A stretch of 21,676 nucleotides of DNA from a virus, in the IMG/VR virus record IMGVR_UViG_3300025570_001447, positions 1 to 21,676 of that record, one strand, 5' to 3'. Positions within the stretch are counted from its first letter, which is position 1, and each line of letters opens with the position of its first letter. Both the position numbers and the translations under genes were made by a program. Below the pieces are notes generated by a model. The model did not search any database. It was not told where the DNA came from and worked only from the letters and a program-made list of their open reading frames with translations. Shown in pieces: positions 13,248 to 20,646 of this stretch.

Positions 13248-14374
13248 TACAATGAGAACCCCTTGAATGTATCAGATGATACGTCTTGTTTTGTGCCACC
13301 TTGAACATAAGAAGTAATTTCTGTTTCTTGTGGAGCCACTTGAACATCAGCACCAGAGATCCATTTTTGGGTCCAAGGCAGCGGATTACTTTTAATACTA
13401 TAAGGTGAAGTGAGTTTTACATTAGTCATACGACGAGTTGCAATGAACTCGATATATTGTGAAAGCAACTCTGTATTCAAACCAATCATAGATCCATCTT
13501 TGAATAGATATTTTGCCCACTGTTTTTCTTGATCTACTGCATCAACAAACATTTGAGTACATTCTTCGCGTGTTTCTTCTTCAATCTTTACAAAGTCTTT
13601 ATCTTCTTGTTTAAGCAACTTAAGCATCATTTGAGTAGAAGCAAGGTGGAGGTTTTCATCACGAGCAATAAGCTTAATGATTTTAGCATTACCCTCCATC
13701 TTCTTCAATTCTGCAAATGCCCAAGAGCATGCAAACGAAACATAAAAACGAACACCTTCAAGAATATTAACACTCATCAAGCAAAGATACAAAAGTTTCT
13801 TTAATTGATATAGATCAACTACTACTTTTTTGCCGTTAACTGTATGTGTACCAACACCCAATAGGTTATAGTAGCCAGCCATCTCAATAAGAGCGTCATA
13901 GTAACCTGAGATAGACCCAGCACAATCTGCAATCTCTTTAACATCCAGCATCTCATCAAAAATCTTAGATGGATTTGAATAGATGTTACGAATGATATGA
14001 GTGTAAGAACGACTATGGATCGTCTCGGAGAATGTCCAAGTGATAATCCAGTTTTCAAGTTCGGGCAATGAAACAATAGATCCAAAGCTTTCTGCTGGTG
14101 CTCGACCTTGTACACTATCTAGAAGAATTTGTCGCTTCAGATTTGAAGTAAAGATGTGTTGTTCATGCTCAGTAAGAGCTTTAAAATCTTTTGCATCTTG
14201 GTAGATATCTACTTCTTCTGGCCGCCAAAAGAATCCAAGCTGTTTATCGGTAAGTTGATCAAACTGCTTATACTTGAGTGTGTCATAACGCTGAATTGTT
14301 GGTCCCCCAGTTGGATCCAAAAAGGAAGCAACTGAGGTATGGTCAACGCGGTTTTGGACATCAAAAACGCTCAT
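13247..14374 (-). CDS. nrdB: class Ia ribonucleotide reductase, beta subunit
   Basis: The 375-residue radical-generating subunit that works with NrdA to make dNTPs for phage replication. Seen: LLDSVQGR with metal-ligand Asp86, [18 protein letters not shown] with Glu117, His120 and radical Tyr124, [27 protein letters not shown] with a further Glu ligand, and IARDENLHL with the last Glu and His. It is close to E. coli NrdB over its full length. The C-terminal residues resemble the tail that docks on NrdA (ends GFSL). The ATG follows CAAGGAAAT, 35 bases after the -10 of its own promoter at 14437-14409. The reading frame is uninterrupted, unlike the intron-bearing T4 gene. Its stop overlaps the hemA start. 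An iron-dependent enzyme immediately upstream of a heme-pathway gene may be functionally suggestive. Confidence 0.97.
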   Translation of the reverse strand: MSVFDVQNRVDHTSVASFLDPTGGPTIQRYDTLKYKQFDQLTDKQLGFFWRPEEVDIYQDAKDFKALTEHEQHIFTSNLKRQILLDSVQGRAPAESFGSIVSLPELENWIITWTFSETIHSRSYTHIIRNIYSNPSKIFDEMLDVKEIADCAGSISGYYDALIEMAGYYNLLGVGTHTVNGKKVVVDLYQLKKLLYLCLMSVNILEGVRFYVSFACSWAFAELKKMEGNAKIIKLIARDENLHLASTQMMLKLLKQEDKDFVKIEEETREECTQMFVDAVDQEKQWAKYLFKDGSMIGLNTELLSQYIEFIATRRMTNVKLTSPYSIKSNPLPWTQKWISGADVQVAPQETEITSYVQGGTKQDVSSDTFKGFSL

Positions 14375-14408
14375 CTAAATTTCCTTGTGTAATTTCTTGT
14401 TCTTTTTT

Positions 14409-14437
14409 ATTTTAACACTATTAGGTGATAATGTCAA
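14409..14437 (-). promoter_or_regulatory. sigma-70 promoter for nrdB-hemA-DUF454
   Basis: Minus strand: TTGACA (14437-14432), 17-base spacer, TAAAAT (14414-14409; 5 of 6). It lies 3 bases after the nrdA stop, in the same TAAAGGTTGACA context as the promoter at 3545. It gives nrdB and hemA a start independent of nrdA. Confidence 0.82.
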
Positions 14438-14440
14438 CCT

Positions 14441-16738
14441 TTAAATTGTGCACGACTCGCAATCTTCGTCATCTAATTCGCCTAGAGCTAATTGCTCTTC
14501 AGTCATTTTATCAGTATCAATTTCACCTTGACCATCGAATGTATTAAAGTAATACAATTGCTTTCCGCCGTACTTATAAAACATTAACAAATGCTGTAAT
14601 AGAACGCTCATTGGAATCTTTTCATCTTCAAAGAATACTGGATTATAGCTCGTATTAACTGAGATACCTTGATCGATATACTTCTGCAATACTGCCATAA
14701 TCTTTAAGTAACCTTCAGGAGACTTTTGATCCCACAATAAATCATATTTATTTTTAAGACGACGGTATTCAGGTACAACCTGCTTGAGAACTCCGTGCTT
14801 ACTCTGCTTGACACTTATAAGACTACGGGGTGGTTCAATACCATTAGTAGCGTTAGCGACCTGTGCAGAAGTTTCAGAAGGCATCAGAGCCATAAGAGTA
14901 GAGTTACGAATACCCGTTTCTTTCAGTTGCTTGCGAAGGCCTTTCCAATCCATACGTTCTTTATGCTTGACCAACTCGTCAAGATCTTTCTTATATGTTT
15001 GATTAGGTGTAATGCCTTGGCCATATTTAGTTTCAGAAGCACCTGAGATATTGCCTTGCTCAATAGCTAGATCAGCTGAAGCTTTAATAAGATAATAAGA
15101 CCATGATTCAGCGTACTCATCAATCAACTCTAAGCCCTCTGGAGTGATATCCTGATAGCTTAGGTCATGCTTTGCCATCCAATAAGCAAAGTTAATAATG
15201 CCCACTCCGATAGGTCTACGCTTCTCTGTAGACAGTTGTGCAGCAAGAACTGGATAATTCTGGTAACTTAGCAAAGCATCTAATCCACGAACTGCTAGTG
15301 TACATGCTTTTTCAAAATCAGCTGGTGATTTAACGTTACCCCAGTTAATAGCAGAAAGAGTACATAGACTAATTTCACCTTCAGGATCGTTAATATCATT
15401 CAAAGGCTTAGTTGGCAATGTAATTTCTGCGCACAAGTTACTTTGACGAATAGGAGCAAGATCAGGCAGGAATGAACCATGATCGTTTGCATTATCTACG
15501 TTCTGCAGATAGATACGACCAGTGTTTTTACGCTCATCCATAAACGAACTAAACAACGCTGCAGCCTTGAGTGTTTTCTTACGTAGCTTTGTATTACGTT
15601 CTGCTTTTTCATACAGTTCACGGAACTTATCTTGATCTGCATAGAACGCGTCGTATAGGCCTGGAACATCGCTTGGTGAAAACAATGTGATATCGCCACC
15701 AGTAATTAGACGCTCGTACATCAACTTATTAAACTGTACACCATAATCCATATGACGAACGCGGTTATCTTCAGTACCTTTGTTGTTTTTTAGTACAAGA
15801 AGATCTTCTGCTTCATAATGCCAAATAGGATAATAAATTGTACCAGCTCCACCACGAACACCACCTTGCGAACATGATTTAATCGCTGTTTGGAAGTGCT
15901 TATAGAAAGGAATAACACCGGTATGATATGCGTCACCTTTACGAATAGGAGTACCAACTGCACGAATTGACCCTGCGCCAATACCAATACCAGCTTTTTG
16001 ACTTACATATTTTACAACGGCAGATGCAGTAGCGCTAATGCTGTCAAGAGAATCGCCAGTTTCAATGAGAACACAACTACTGAACTGACGTTGTGGCGTA
16101 CGAACACCGGCCATAACAGGAGTTGGCAAGCTAATGTCGTGTAGAGAAATAGCATCGTAATAATCCTTTACGTATTGCAGTCTAGTTTCTTCTGGGTACT
16201 TATGAAACAATACAGATGCAATAAGAATATAACACATTTGAGGTGTTTCAAATATCTCGCCAGTAACACGGTTCTGCACAAGATACTTACCACGTAGTTG
16301 TTCCATTGCTACATAAGTTAGACTTTCGTCACGGTCATGCTTAATGAAACCATTGATCTTATCCCACTCTTCTTCAGTATAATATGAAATGAGTTCTTGA
16401 TCATAAAAGCCACGTTGAATATTTTTCTTTACTAACTCGAGGACATGAATTGGTTCGTATCCATCATATACTTCTTTACGCAACGCGTAGTTAATTAGAC
16501 GGCCACCAACAAATTGATAGTTTGGCGTGTCTTCATTAATAAGATCAGCTGCAGCTTTAATTAGAGTCTCTTGGATTTCAGAAGTTTTCATACCGTTATA
16601 AAACTGAATCTGACTACTAATTTCAACTTCGCTTGGGCTAACGCCGGTAATACCTTCACATGCGTGGAAAACCACTTTGTGAAGCTTTTCAACGTTCAAT
16701 GGTTCTTTTAGACCATCTCGTTTGGTAACTTGAATCAT
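14441..16738 (-). CDS. nrdA: class Ia ribonucleotide reductase, alpha subunit
   Basis: The 765-residue catalytic subunit reducing ribonucleoside diphosphates. It aligns by eye with E. coli NrdA throughout: an N-terminal ATP-cone (VTKRDGLKEPLNVEKLHKV to about residue 95; overall allosteric activity site), GKYLVQNRVTGEI, SLPTPVMAGVRTP, FSSCVLIETGDSLDSI with the first redox Cys, SQGGVRGGAGT, NLCAEITLPTKPL with the thiyl-radical Cys and Glu, LCTLSAINWG with the partner Cys, and ALMPSETSAQ. The C-terminal CESC pair accepts electrons from thioredoxin or glutaredoxin. The start ATG 16738 follows AAAGGAAG. It lies between thyA and nrdB as in T4, where the same four-gene order frd-td-nrdA-nrdB occurs. 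Confidence 0.98.
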   Translation of the reverse strand: MIQVTKRDGLKEPLNVEKLHKVVFHACEGITGVSPSEVEISSQIQFYNGMKTSEIQETLIKAAADLINEDTPNYQFVGGRLINYALRKEVYDGYEPIHVLELVKKNIQRGFYDQELISYYTEEEWDKINGFIKHDRDESLTYVAMEQLRGKYLVQNRVTGEIFETPQMCYILIASVLFHKYPEETRLQYVKDYYDAISLHDISLPTPVMAGVRTPQRQFSSCVLIETGDSLDSISATASAVVKYVSQKAGIGIGAGSIRAVGTPIRKGDAYHTGVIPFYKHFQTAIKSCSQGGVRGGAGTIYYPIWHYEAEDLLVLKNNKGTEDNRVRHMDYGVQFNKLMYERLITGGDITLFSPSDVPGLYDAFYADQDKFRELYEKAERNTKLRKKTLKAAALFSSFMDERKNTGRIYLQNVDNANDHGSFLPDLAPIRQSNLCAEITLPTKPLNDINDPEGEISLCTLSAINWGNVKSPADFEKACTLAVRGLDALLSYQNYPVLAAQLSTEKRRPIGVGIINFAYWMAKHDLSYQDITPEGLELIDEYAESWSYYLIKASADLAIEQGNISGASETKYGQGITPNQTYKKDLDELVKHKERMDWKGLRKQLKETGIRNSTLMALMPSETSAQVANATNGIEPPRSLISVKQSKHGVLKQVVPEYRRLKNKYDLLWDQKSPEGYLKIMAVLQKYIDQGISVNTSYNPVFFEDEKIPMSVLLQHLLMFYKYGGKQLYYFNTFDGQGEIDTDKMTEEQLALGELDDEDCESCTI

Positions 16739-16779
16739 GCTTCTTCCTTTATAATATAATCGATCTTGATCTGGTTCAT

Positions 16780-16787
16780 TATTTATA
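16780..16787 (-). promoter_or_regulatory. candidate T4-type late promoter
   Basis: TATAAATA on the minus strand matches the T4 late-promoter consensus exactly, 42 bases before the nrdA start and overlapping the thyA stop. Late expression of nrdA would be unusual and an AT-rich octamer can occur by chance, so this is tentative. Confidence 0.3.
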
Positions 16788-17652
16788 TTGCCATCTTAGC
16801 TTTAATTGTATCATGGTGAAAATAATTTGTCAATGTAAATTTACTAACTGTATCATTAGTATATTCATTAATAAATAAAAGTTCAAATGATTCATCAATG
16901 TTTAATGTTGGTGCCGCAAAGCTAGTACGCGATAATTGCTCGTTTACTTGATCAAAATGGTTACTGTAAATATGAGCATCTCCAATAGTATGGACTAACT
17001 CGCCTACTTCTAAACCACACTCGCGTGCAATAATATGTGTAAGGAGAGCATATGATGCAATATTAAATGGTACACCAAGAAATACATCTGCACTTCTTTG
17101 GTACATCTGGCAACTTAACTTTCCGCTGTATACTCTAAATTGAGACATAACGTGACACGGCGGAAGCGCCATTTTATCTATCTGATTAGGATTCCATGCA
17201 TTAAGGATTAGTCGTCTGCTATCTGGGTTTGATTTAATTTCATTAATAAGCCACTCAATTTGATCAAATCCTTGTCCATTAAAGTCACGCCATTGAGCAC
17301 CGTAGACTGGACCAAGTTCTTTATAGAACCGGTTATTTGGATATCCTAATGCAACACCTTGGTTATCAGCATTGTCAGTCCAAATAGTTTTTTTATCTTC
17401 AAGCACAGACCGATGTTTACCATATGTAAGCTCAGCTAATCTGCGTTCATCAGTACTACCTTCGAGGAACCACAATAGCTCTCCGACAACAGATTTCCAT
17501 GCAAGCTTCTTTGTAGTTACAGCAGGAAATCCTTCTCTCAAGTCAAACCGCATTTGATGACCAAAAATAGAACGTGTACCAGTTCCGGTACGGTCATTTA
17601 CATCTTCGCCTGACTCCATAATAACACGTAGTAATCTTTCGTAATCATACAT
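16783..17652 (-). CDS. thyA: thymidylate synthase (ThyA)
   Basis: Methylates dUMP to dTMP with methylene-tetrahydrofolate. A 289-residue protein with DVNDRTGTGTRSIFG (Arg21 region for phosphate), LLWFLEGSTD, LGPVYGAQWRDF, SRRLILNAWNP, and catalytic Cys166 in MALPPCHVMSQF, then SCQMYQRSADVFLGVPFNIASYALL and GDAHIYSNH. All signature residues of the family are present. The preferred start is ATG 17652, overlapping the dihydrofolate reductase stop by 8 bases; a TTG at 17682 is unlikely. It continues the DNA-precursor block between folA and nrdA. The frame is uninterrupted, with no sign of the group I intron of T4 td. A consensus promoter for nrdA lies within its 3' end. Confidence 0.97.
   Translation of the reverse strand: MYDYERLLRVIMESGEDVNDRTGTGTRSIFGHQMRFDLREGFPAVTTKKLAWKSVVGELLWFLEGSTDERRLAELTYGKHRSVLEDKKTIWTDNADNQGVALGYPNNRFYKELGPVYGAQWRDFNGQGFDQIEWLINEIKSNPDSRRLILNAWNPNQIDKMALPPCHVMSQFRVYSGKLSCQMYQRSADVFLGVPFNIASYALLTHIIARECGLEVGELVHTIGDAHIYSNHFDQVNEQLSRTSFAAPTLNIDESFELLFINEYTNDTVSKFTLTNYFHHDTIKAKMAI
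16805..16833 (-). promoter_or_regulatory. sigma-70 promoter inside the thyA 3' end, for nrdA
   Basis: Minus strand: TTGACA (16833-16828), 17-base spacer, TACAAT (16810-16805; 5 of 6). It lies in the last codons of thyA and about 65 bases before the nrdA ATG. It has the same spacing as the intergenic promoters, which supports it despite being within a gene. Confidence 0.65.
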
Positions 17653-18142
17653 CGTTTTTAATCCATTTTGTGATTGTTCCAAAGCTTTTTACTTCCCAAG
17701 ATGCGGCAGAAAATTGCTCCGTGATTTGTTCTTTTGGCAGGAAAGTATCGCAGTTATAATCACCTTGAACGTTATTCAGCCAGAGTTCGTCAATATAAGG
17801 CATCATCCCTTCAACTAATTGAGCGCCGCCAATAACCCAAATATCTTTATTTGCAAATTTTATTTGCGGCAGGATCTTTAACAAACTTCTCATATCTACC
17901 ACAATATTACCTAGCGCGCCTTTAATGTCTTGTGTTGTTACAATAACATTAGTTCTATTAGGCAGAGGTTTAAACGGTAGACTATCCCAAGTATTACGGC
18001 CCATAATTACTACATCGCCAGATGTAGTTTCTTTAAACCATTTCATATCTTCACTATTTTTTGGCCAAGGAAGATCTCCGTCTTTGCCTATTCCCCATTG
18101 TGAATCGTGTGCTAATATAGCTCTAATCAAGTTTTTCTCCAT
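17645..18142 (-). CDS. folA: dihydrofolate reductase
   Basis: Regenerates tetrahydrofolate consumed by thymidylate synthase. A 165-residue DHFR with WGIGKDGDLPWPKNSEDMKWFK (the Met20-loop and helix B; the acid residue in place is Asp), VVIMGRNTWDSLP, PLPNRTNVIVTT, and DIWVIGGAQLVEG, which binds NADPH. Length is normal for bacterial and phage DHFR. It overlaps the primase gene upstream by 16 bases and thyA downstream by 8, so the three are probably translationally coupled. Functional pairing with thyA is the standard arrangement in T4-like phages (frd-td). Confidence 0.95.
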   Translation of the reverse strand: MEKNLIRAILAHDSQWGIGKDGDLPWPKNSEDMKWFKETTSGDVVIMGRNTWDSLPFKPLPNRTNVIVTTQDIKGALGNIVVDMRSLLKILPQIKFANKDIWVIGGAQLVEGMMPYIDELWLNNVQGDYNCDTFLPKEQITEQFSAASWEVKSFGTITKWIKNDV

Positions 18143-19140
18143 GATGTAAATTTTAATTCTGCCTGCAAGCCTTGATATACGTGGTCTTCAATTAGCTTTT
18201 CTACATTTAATCCAGCCAAGTGCAGTTCGTTAATATCTTTACCTGGTAGGTTCTCAGGCCATATACAAATTTTGTAACCATTCTTTATTACTTTTTCCAT
18301 ACGCTTGTGTATTTCTTTGTTGCGGGGTTCTGAATCAAACACATAAATTGCGTTTTCATTTGCAGAGTTGCCGTTGCCTTCAGCGCCATTCATAGAGATA
18401 GCATTTTCAAGGAACATACTATCGATAGCACCTTCAACGATATAATACGGATGATCTAAGTTAACTTTATCTAGACCAAAGATCTTTGGTCTTTCATCAA
18501 ACATAATAGTTATATATCTGATTCCCTTAGGATTAAAACCACGCGCAGACACACCAAAGACTTTACCGTTTTCATCTAAGAAAGGTATTACTAATCTTGG
18601 TTCATCTTTGCCGATTTTTGCTGGATCAAACTTGTTTGGAATAATCTCGTTAATCCATGTCATAAAGTGACGAGCATAGAATAAGCGATAGTGATGATTA
18701 GTAGGTATCATTCGTTTATTAATATACTTCTTTATAGGATGATCGTATGCTAACTGACTAATCTTTTTGAGTTTTTTGAGGGGATCTTTACTGAACACAG
18801 GAGCTCTAGTTTTAAATTGCTCAACTGGCTGTTCTTTCTTGGTATCTCTAACAGTTGTGTTTGCTACAAACTTTTCAGCAATATAATCATTATATAATAG
18901 AGGGTCAACTGTTTTAAGAAAGTGATTGAAGCTATGGCTTGCACCACAATTGTGGCAGTAATATGAGAACTTGTTATCACGCTCTAACAACCAACCACGA
19001 GCCTTTGAACGATTCTTTTGAGAATCGCCACAGATAGGACAACGAAAGTTGATTTTGTAAGGATTTGTATGTTTTATTTTGAAGTGATCAAGACGACCAG
19101 AAAGCATCTGAGCAAATTGAATATCAATAAATTCTGCCAT
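18127..19140 (-). CDS. DNA primase, T4 gp61-like
   Basis: Makes RNA primers for lagging-strand synthesis and works with a gp41-type helicase. The 337-residue protein matches T4 gp61 (342 residues) along its length: an N-terminal zinc ribbon CPIC (34-37) and CHNC (62-65) with KARGW between, HPIKKYINKRMIP, EPRLVIPFLDENGKVFGVSARGF, YIVEGAIDSMFLENAI with the TOPRIM Glu, YVFDSEPRNKEIHKRM with the TOPRIM Asp, and DINELHLAG. ATG 19140 is chosen because an upstream TTG at 19164 is within a few bases of the expected transcription start. The Shine-Dalgarno is weak. Two tandem promoters lie upstream, and it leads the folA-thyA block. Confidence 0.95.
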   Translation of the reverse strand: MAEFIDIQFAQMLSGRLDHFKIKHTNPYKINFRCPICGDSQKNRSKARGWLLERDNKFSYYCHNCGASHSFNHFLKTVDPLLYNDYIAEKFVANTTVRDTKKEQPVEQFKTRAPVFSKDPLKKLKKISQLAYDHPIKKYINKRMIPTNHHYRLFYARHFMTWINEIIPNKFDPAKIGKDEPRLVIPFLDENGKVFGVSARGFNPKGIRYITIMFDERPKIFGLDKVNLDHPYYIVEGAIDSMFLENAISMNGAEGNGNSANENAIYVFDSEPRNKEIHKRMEKVIKNGYKICIWPENLPGKDINELHLAGLNVEKLIEDHVYQGLQAELKFTSWRKT

Positions 19141-19174
19141 ATTATAAAGTGTCCACAAGTTCAATACATAAAAC

Positions 19175-19200
19175 CATTATAGCACATAAATGCTATGATG
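19175..19200. repeat. inverted repeat spanning a promoter
   Basis: CATTATAGCA - CATAAA - TGCTATGATG on the plus strand: two 10-base arms matching at 9 positions, six-base spacer. It runs from the -10 to the -35 of the primase promoter at 19204-19176 and lies downstream of a second promoter, so it may be an operator, or in the longer transcript a hairpin followed by GGTTTTAT. Confidence 0.6.
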
Positions 19201-19204
19201 TCAA
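19176..19204 (-). promoter_or_regulatory. proximal consensus promoter of the primase operon
   Basis: Minus strand: TTGACA (19204-19199), 17-base spacer, TATAAT (19181-19176): a perfect match, 36 bases from the -10 to ATG 19140. An inverted repeat fills the spacer. Confidence 0.85.
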
Positions 19205-19238
19205 TACATGATTACATTATATAGAATGTTATAGATAC

Positions 19239-19267
19239 ATTATACACCAATACGCATCAGGTGTCAA
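19239..19267 (-). promoter_or_regulatory. distal consensus promoter of the primase operon
   Basis: Minus strand: TTGACA (19267-19262), 17-base spacer, TATAAT (19244-19239): a perfect match. The stop codon TGA of the upstream gene (19266-19264) is inside the -35 hexamer. It lies 63 bases upstream of the proximal promoter. Confidence 0.85.
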
Positions 19268-19758
19268 CCTAAAAATTTACTCCATTCGATATTAGTTACG
19301 ATAACAATAACAGTTGCGCCGAGACCCATAATGTACCATTTCCACTGCTCAAGCAACTTAATACGATCGTCTAATCGAACAAGTCTTGCTTCTAAAGAGC
19401 CGTTCATCTTAGCAAGTTGTGTCATAATTTCTTCGTTACGTTCTTTACGATTTTGTCTACTTTCCGCTGCAAGCTTTTCGTGATCTGCATACGCGGATTT
19501 ACGATACTCTTCAAGTCTTGAATTGATAATGTTATAGTTACTTAAATCTTCTTTCTTGTTTAAAGCAATCCTTTCATCTACGCCATCAAGTTTTTCAACT
19601 GTGTTTTTAAGTATCTCACCTTGTACAGCAACTTGAGTGGCAATCTCAGTCATTGAATTTAATGCGCTGTCGAATTTTACAAAAAATCTTTCGACTTGTT
19701 TAATGTCTTTTTTAATTAGTGCAACATCCGTTTGCAAACTATTATTCTGGTCAGTCAC
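19264..19758 (-). CDS. coiled-coil protein with C-terminal membrane anchor
   Basis: A 164-residue protein with a long charged helical body (residues about 5-135, heptad-like pattern, e.g. LEARLVRLDDRIKLLEQ) and one membrane segment near the end (WYIMGLGATVIVIVTNIEW, about 141-159). This layout resembles XhlA-type lysis-associated proteins and other tail-anchored phage proteins: cytoplasmic coiled coil, membrane anchor, short outer tail. Initiation is at GTG 19758 with GGAG 8 bases upstream. It is separated from the spanin block by an intrinsic terminator, and no clear promoter lies between terminator and start. Possible roles are a holin-like or lysis-regulating protein, or an unrelated membrane scaffold. 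No holin is otherwise seen in the window. Confidence 0.7.
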   Translation of the reverse strand: MTDQNNSLQTDVALIKKDIKQVERFFVKFDSALNSMTEIATQVAVQGEILKNTVEKLDGVDERIALNKKEDLSNYNIINSRLEEYRKSAYADHEKLAAESRQNRKERNEEIMTQLAKMNGSLEARLVRLDDRIKLLEQWKWYIMGLGATVIVIVTNIEWSKFLG

Positions 19759-19778
19759 GATACTCTCCGTTTAAAGCG

Positions 19779-19820
19779 AAAAAACCTTGCAGATTTTAGC
19801 TAATAAAATACTACAAGGTT
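19779..19820 (-). terminator. strong intrinsic terminator after the spanin genes
   Basis: On the minus strand AACCTTGTAG pairs with CTGCAAGGTT (10 pairs, one G-T), extended inward by ATTTTA/TAAAAT around a TTAGC loop, then TTTT within TTTTTTCGC. It lies 38 bases past the o-spanin stop and ends the lysis transcript. Confidence 0.85.
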
Positions 19821-19857
19821 AATGTGCTTATACTTTTAATTTATTATCTGCTATTAT

Positions 19858-20214
19858 TTATTCATCCCAAACTTTCCGATATAATAAAATTACTTGGTTT
19901 TGCTGCTGAATGTATGCTCTAATATCGCTTAAATTCAAAGCAATATCCTCGTAACCTTTTGCAGTTAAGGCAAACAAAACTTTATCGTCTTTTAAATTTG
20001 TGAGTACTTCTTCAATATTCTCAGGAGTAACAATAATAAACTCTATCTCTTTTAGTTCAAGAGTATCTGGTAGTGTTACTATAGGTTGGGGTGGTGTGAC
20101 ATATTCGGTGTTAGTTACTATCTTCGCTGGTGGCTGTACTGGATTCGACGAGCACGCCGCGAGTGATAAAATCATCATAAATCCAAGGACATTCACTATT
20201 AAATGCTTTACCAT
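19858..20214 (-). CDS. o-spanin (Rz1-like outer-membrane lipoprotein)
   Basis: A 118-residue lipoprotein that would link the outer membrane to the i-spanin and fuse membranes at the last stage of lysis. Residues 1-20 form a signal with lipobox LAAC (Cys21), followed by Ser, so sorting to the outer membrane is expected. A Pro-rich stretch follows (NPVQPPAKIV, TPPQPIVTLP), typical of Rz1 proteins, then a helical region with a final helix of about 40 residues. ATG 20214 is chosen over 20232 because AAAGGAG lies just upstream of it. The first 104 bases lie inside the i-spanin gene in another frame. The transcript ends at the terminator below. It is longer than lambda Rz1 (60 residues), as in T4 PseT.2-like spanins. 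Confidence 0.85.
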   Translation of the reverse strand: MVKHLIVNVLGFMMILSLAACSSNPVQPPAKIVTNTEYVTPPQPIVTLPDTLELKEIEFIIVTPENIEEVLTNLKDDKVLFALTAKGYEDIALNLSDIRAYIQQQNQVILLYRKVWDE

Positions 20215-20632
20215 TCGTAGCGCTCCTTTCATTGTCTGTTAAAGGTGCACCAGATTCTAACTCAAAGCATCTGAATGCTCTATTTGATGCCGTGTTAATA
20301 ACTCTTTCAACTAAGGCAGGTTTTGCTGCAGCTAATGCACCAATATCGTGCTTACCTAATCTGTTTTGAAGTTGATTATTTTGTTCGCGGATTAAACTGT
20401 AACTTTGTTGCAACGCTTGAAAATCTTCACGCTGTTTTTCAAAGTTTGTTTCCATTTGAGCAATAGTATTAATATTATTTTGATTGGCTTGTTCTATCTG
20501 CTCTACATTTGCAGTTAATTGCGCATTGTAAGCAGTTAATTCCATGATAGTAGCCTGAGTAGACTTGTAGTACCAAGCGCCACCGCCTGCTACTACCATG
20601 AGAATCATTCCGACATATAAAAATGAAGGCAT
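20111..20632 (-). CDS. i-spanin (Rz-like inner-membrane subunit)
   Basis: A 173-residue type II membrane protein: an N-terminal anchor (FLYVGMILMVVAGGGAWYY, about residues 4-22), then a periplasmic coiled coil (about 25-95: MELTAYNAQLTANVEQIEQANQ, then LQQSYSLIREQNNQLQNRL), then a globular C-terminus with cysteines (FRCFELESG and NSECPW). The arrangement and the embedded lipoprotein gene in another frame are diagnostic of a two-component spanin. It disrupts the outer membrane together with the o-spanin after the endolysin has acted. It starts 14 bases past the gp67-like stop codon. The RCFELESGA segment resembles Rz-like proteins of marine phages as I recall them. Confidence 0.85.
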   Translation of the reverse strand: MPSFLYVGMILMVVAGGGAWYYKSTQATIMELTAYNAQLTANVEQIEQANQNNINTIAQMETNFEKQREDFQALQQSYSLIREQNNQLQNRLGKHDIGALAAAKPALVERVINTASNRAFRCFELESGAPLTDNERSATNGKAFNSECPWIYDDFITRGVLVESSTATSEDSN

Positions 20633-20646
20633 AAGATTAAAACGAC

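Noticed and set aside
13822-14115. Alternative minus-strand frames inside nrdB, nrdA (15496-15699, 15790-15987) and hemA (12347-12535)
   Set aside because: They are out-of-frame shadows of well-conserved genes, with no start signals.
16783-17652. A group I intron in thyA or nrdB, as in T4 td and nrdB
   Set aside because: Both frames run through uninterrupted with all conserved residues in place.
19855-19862. AATAAATA as a late promoter for the gene at 19758
   Set aside because: The strong terminator at 19820-19779 lies between it and the gene, and the octamer overlaps the o-spanin stop region.
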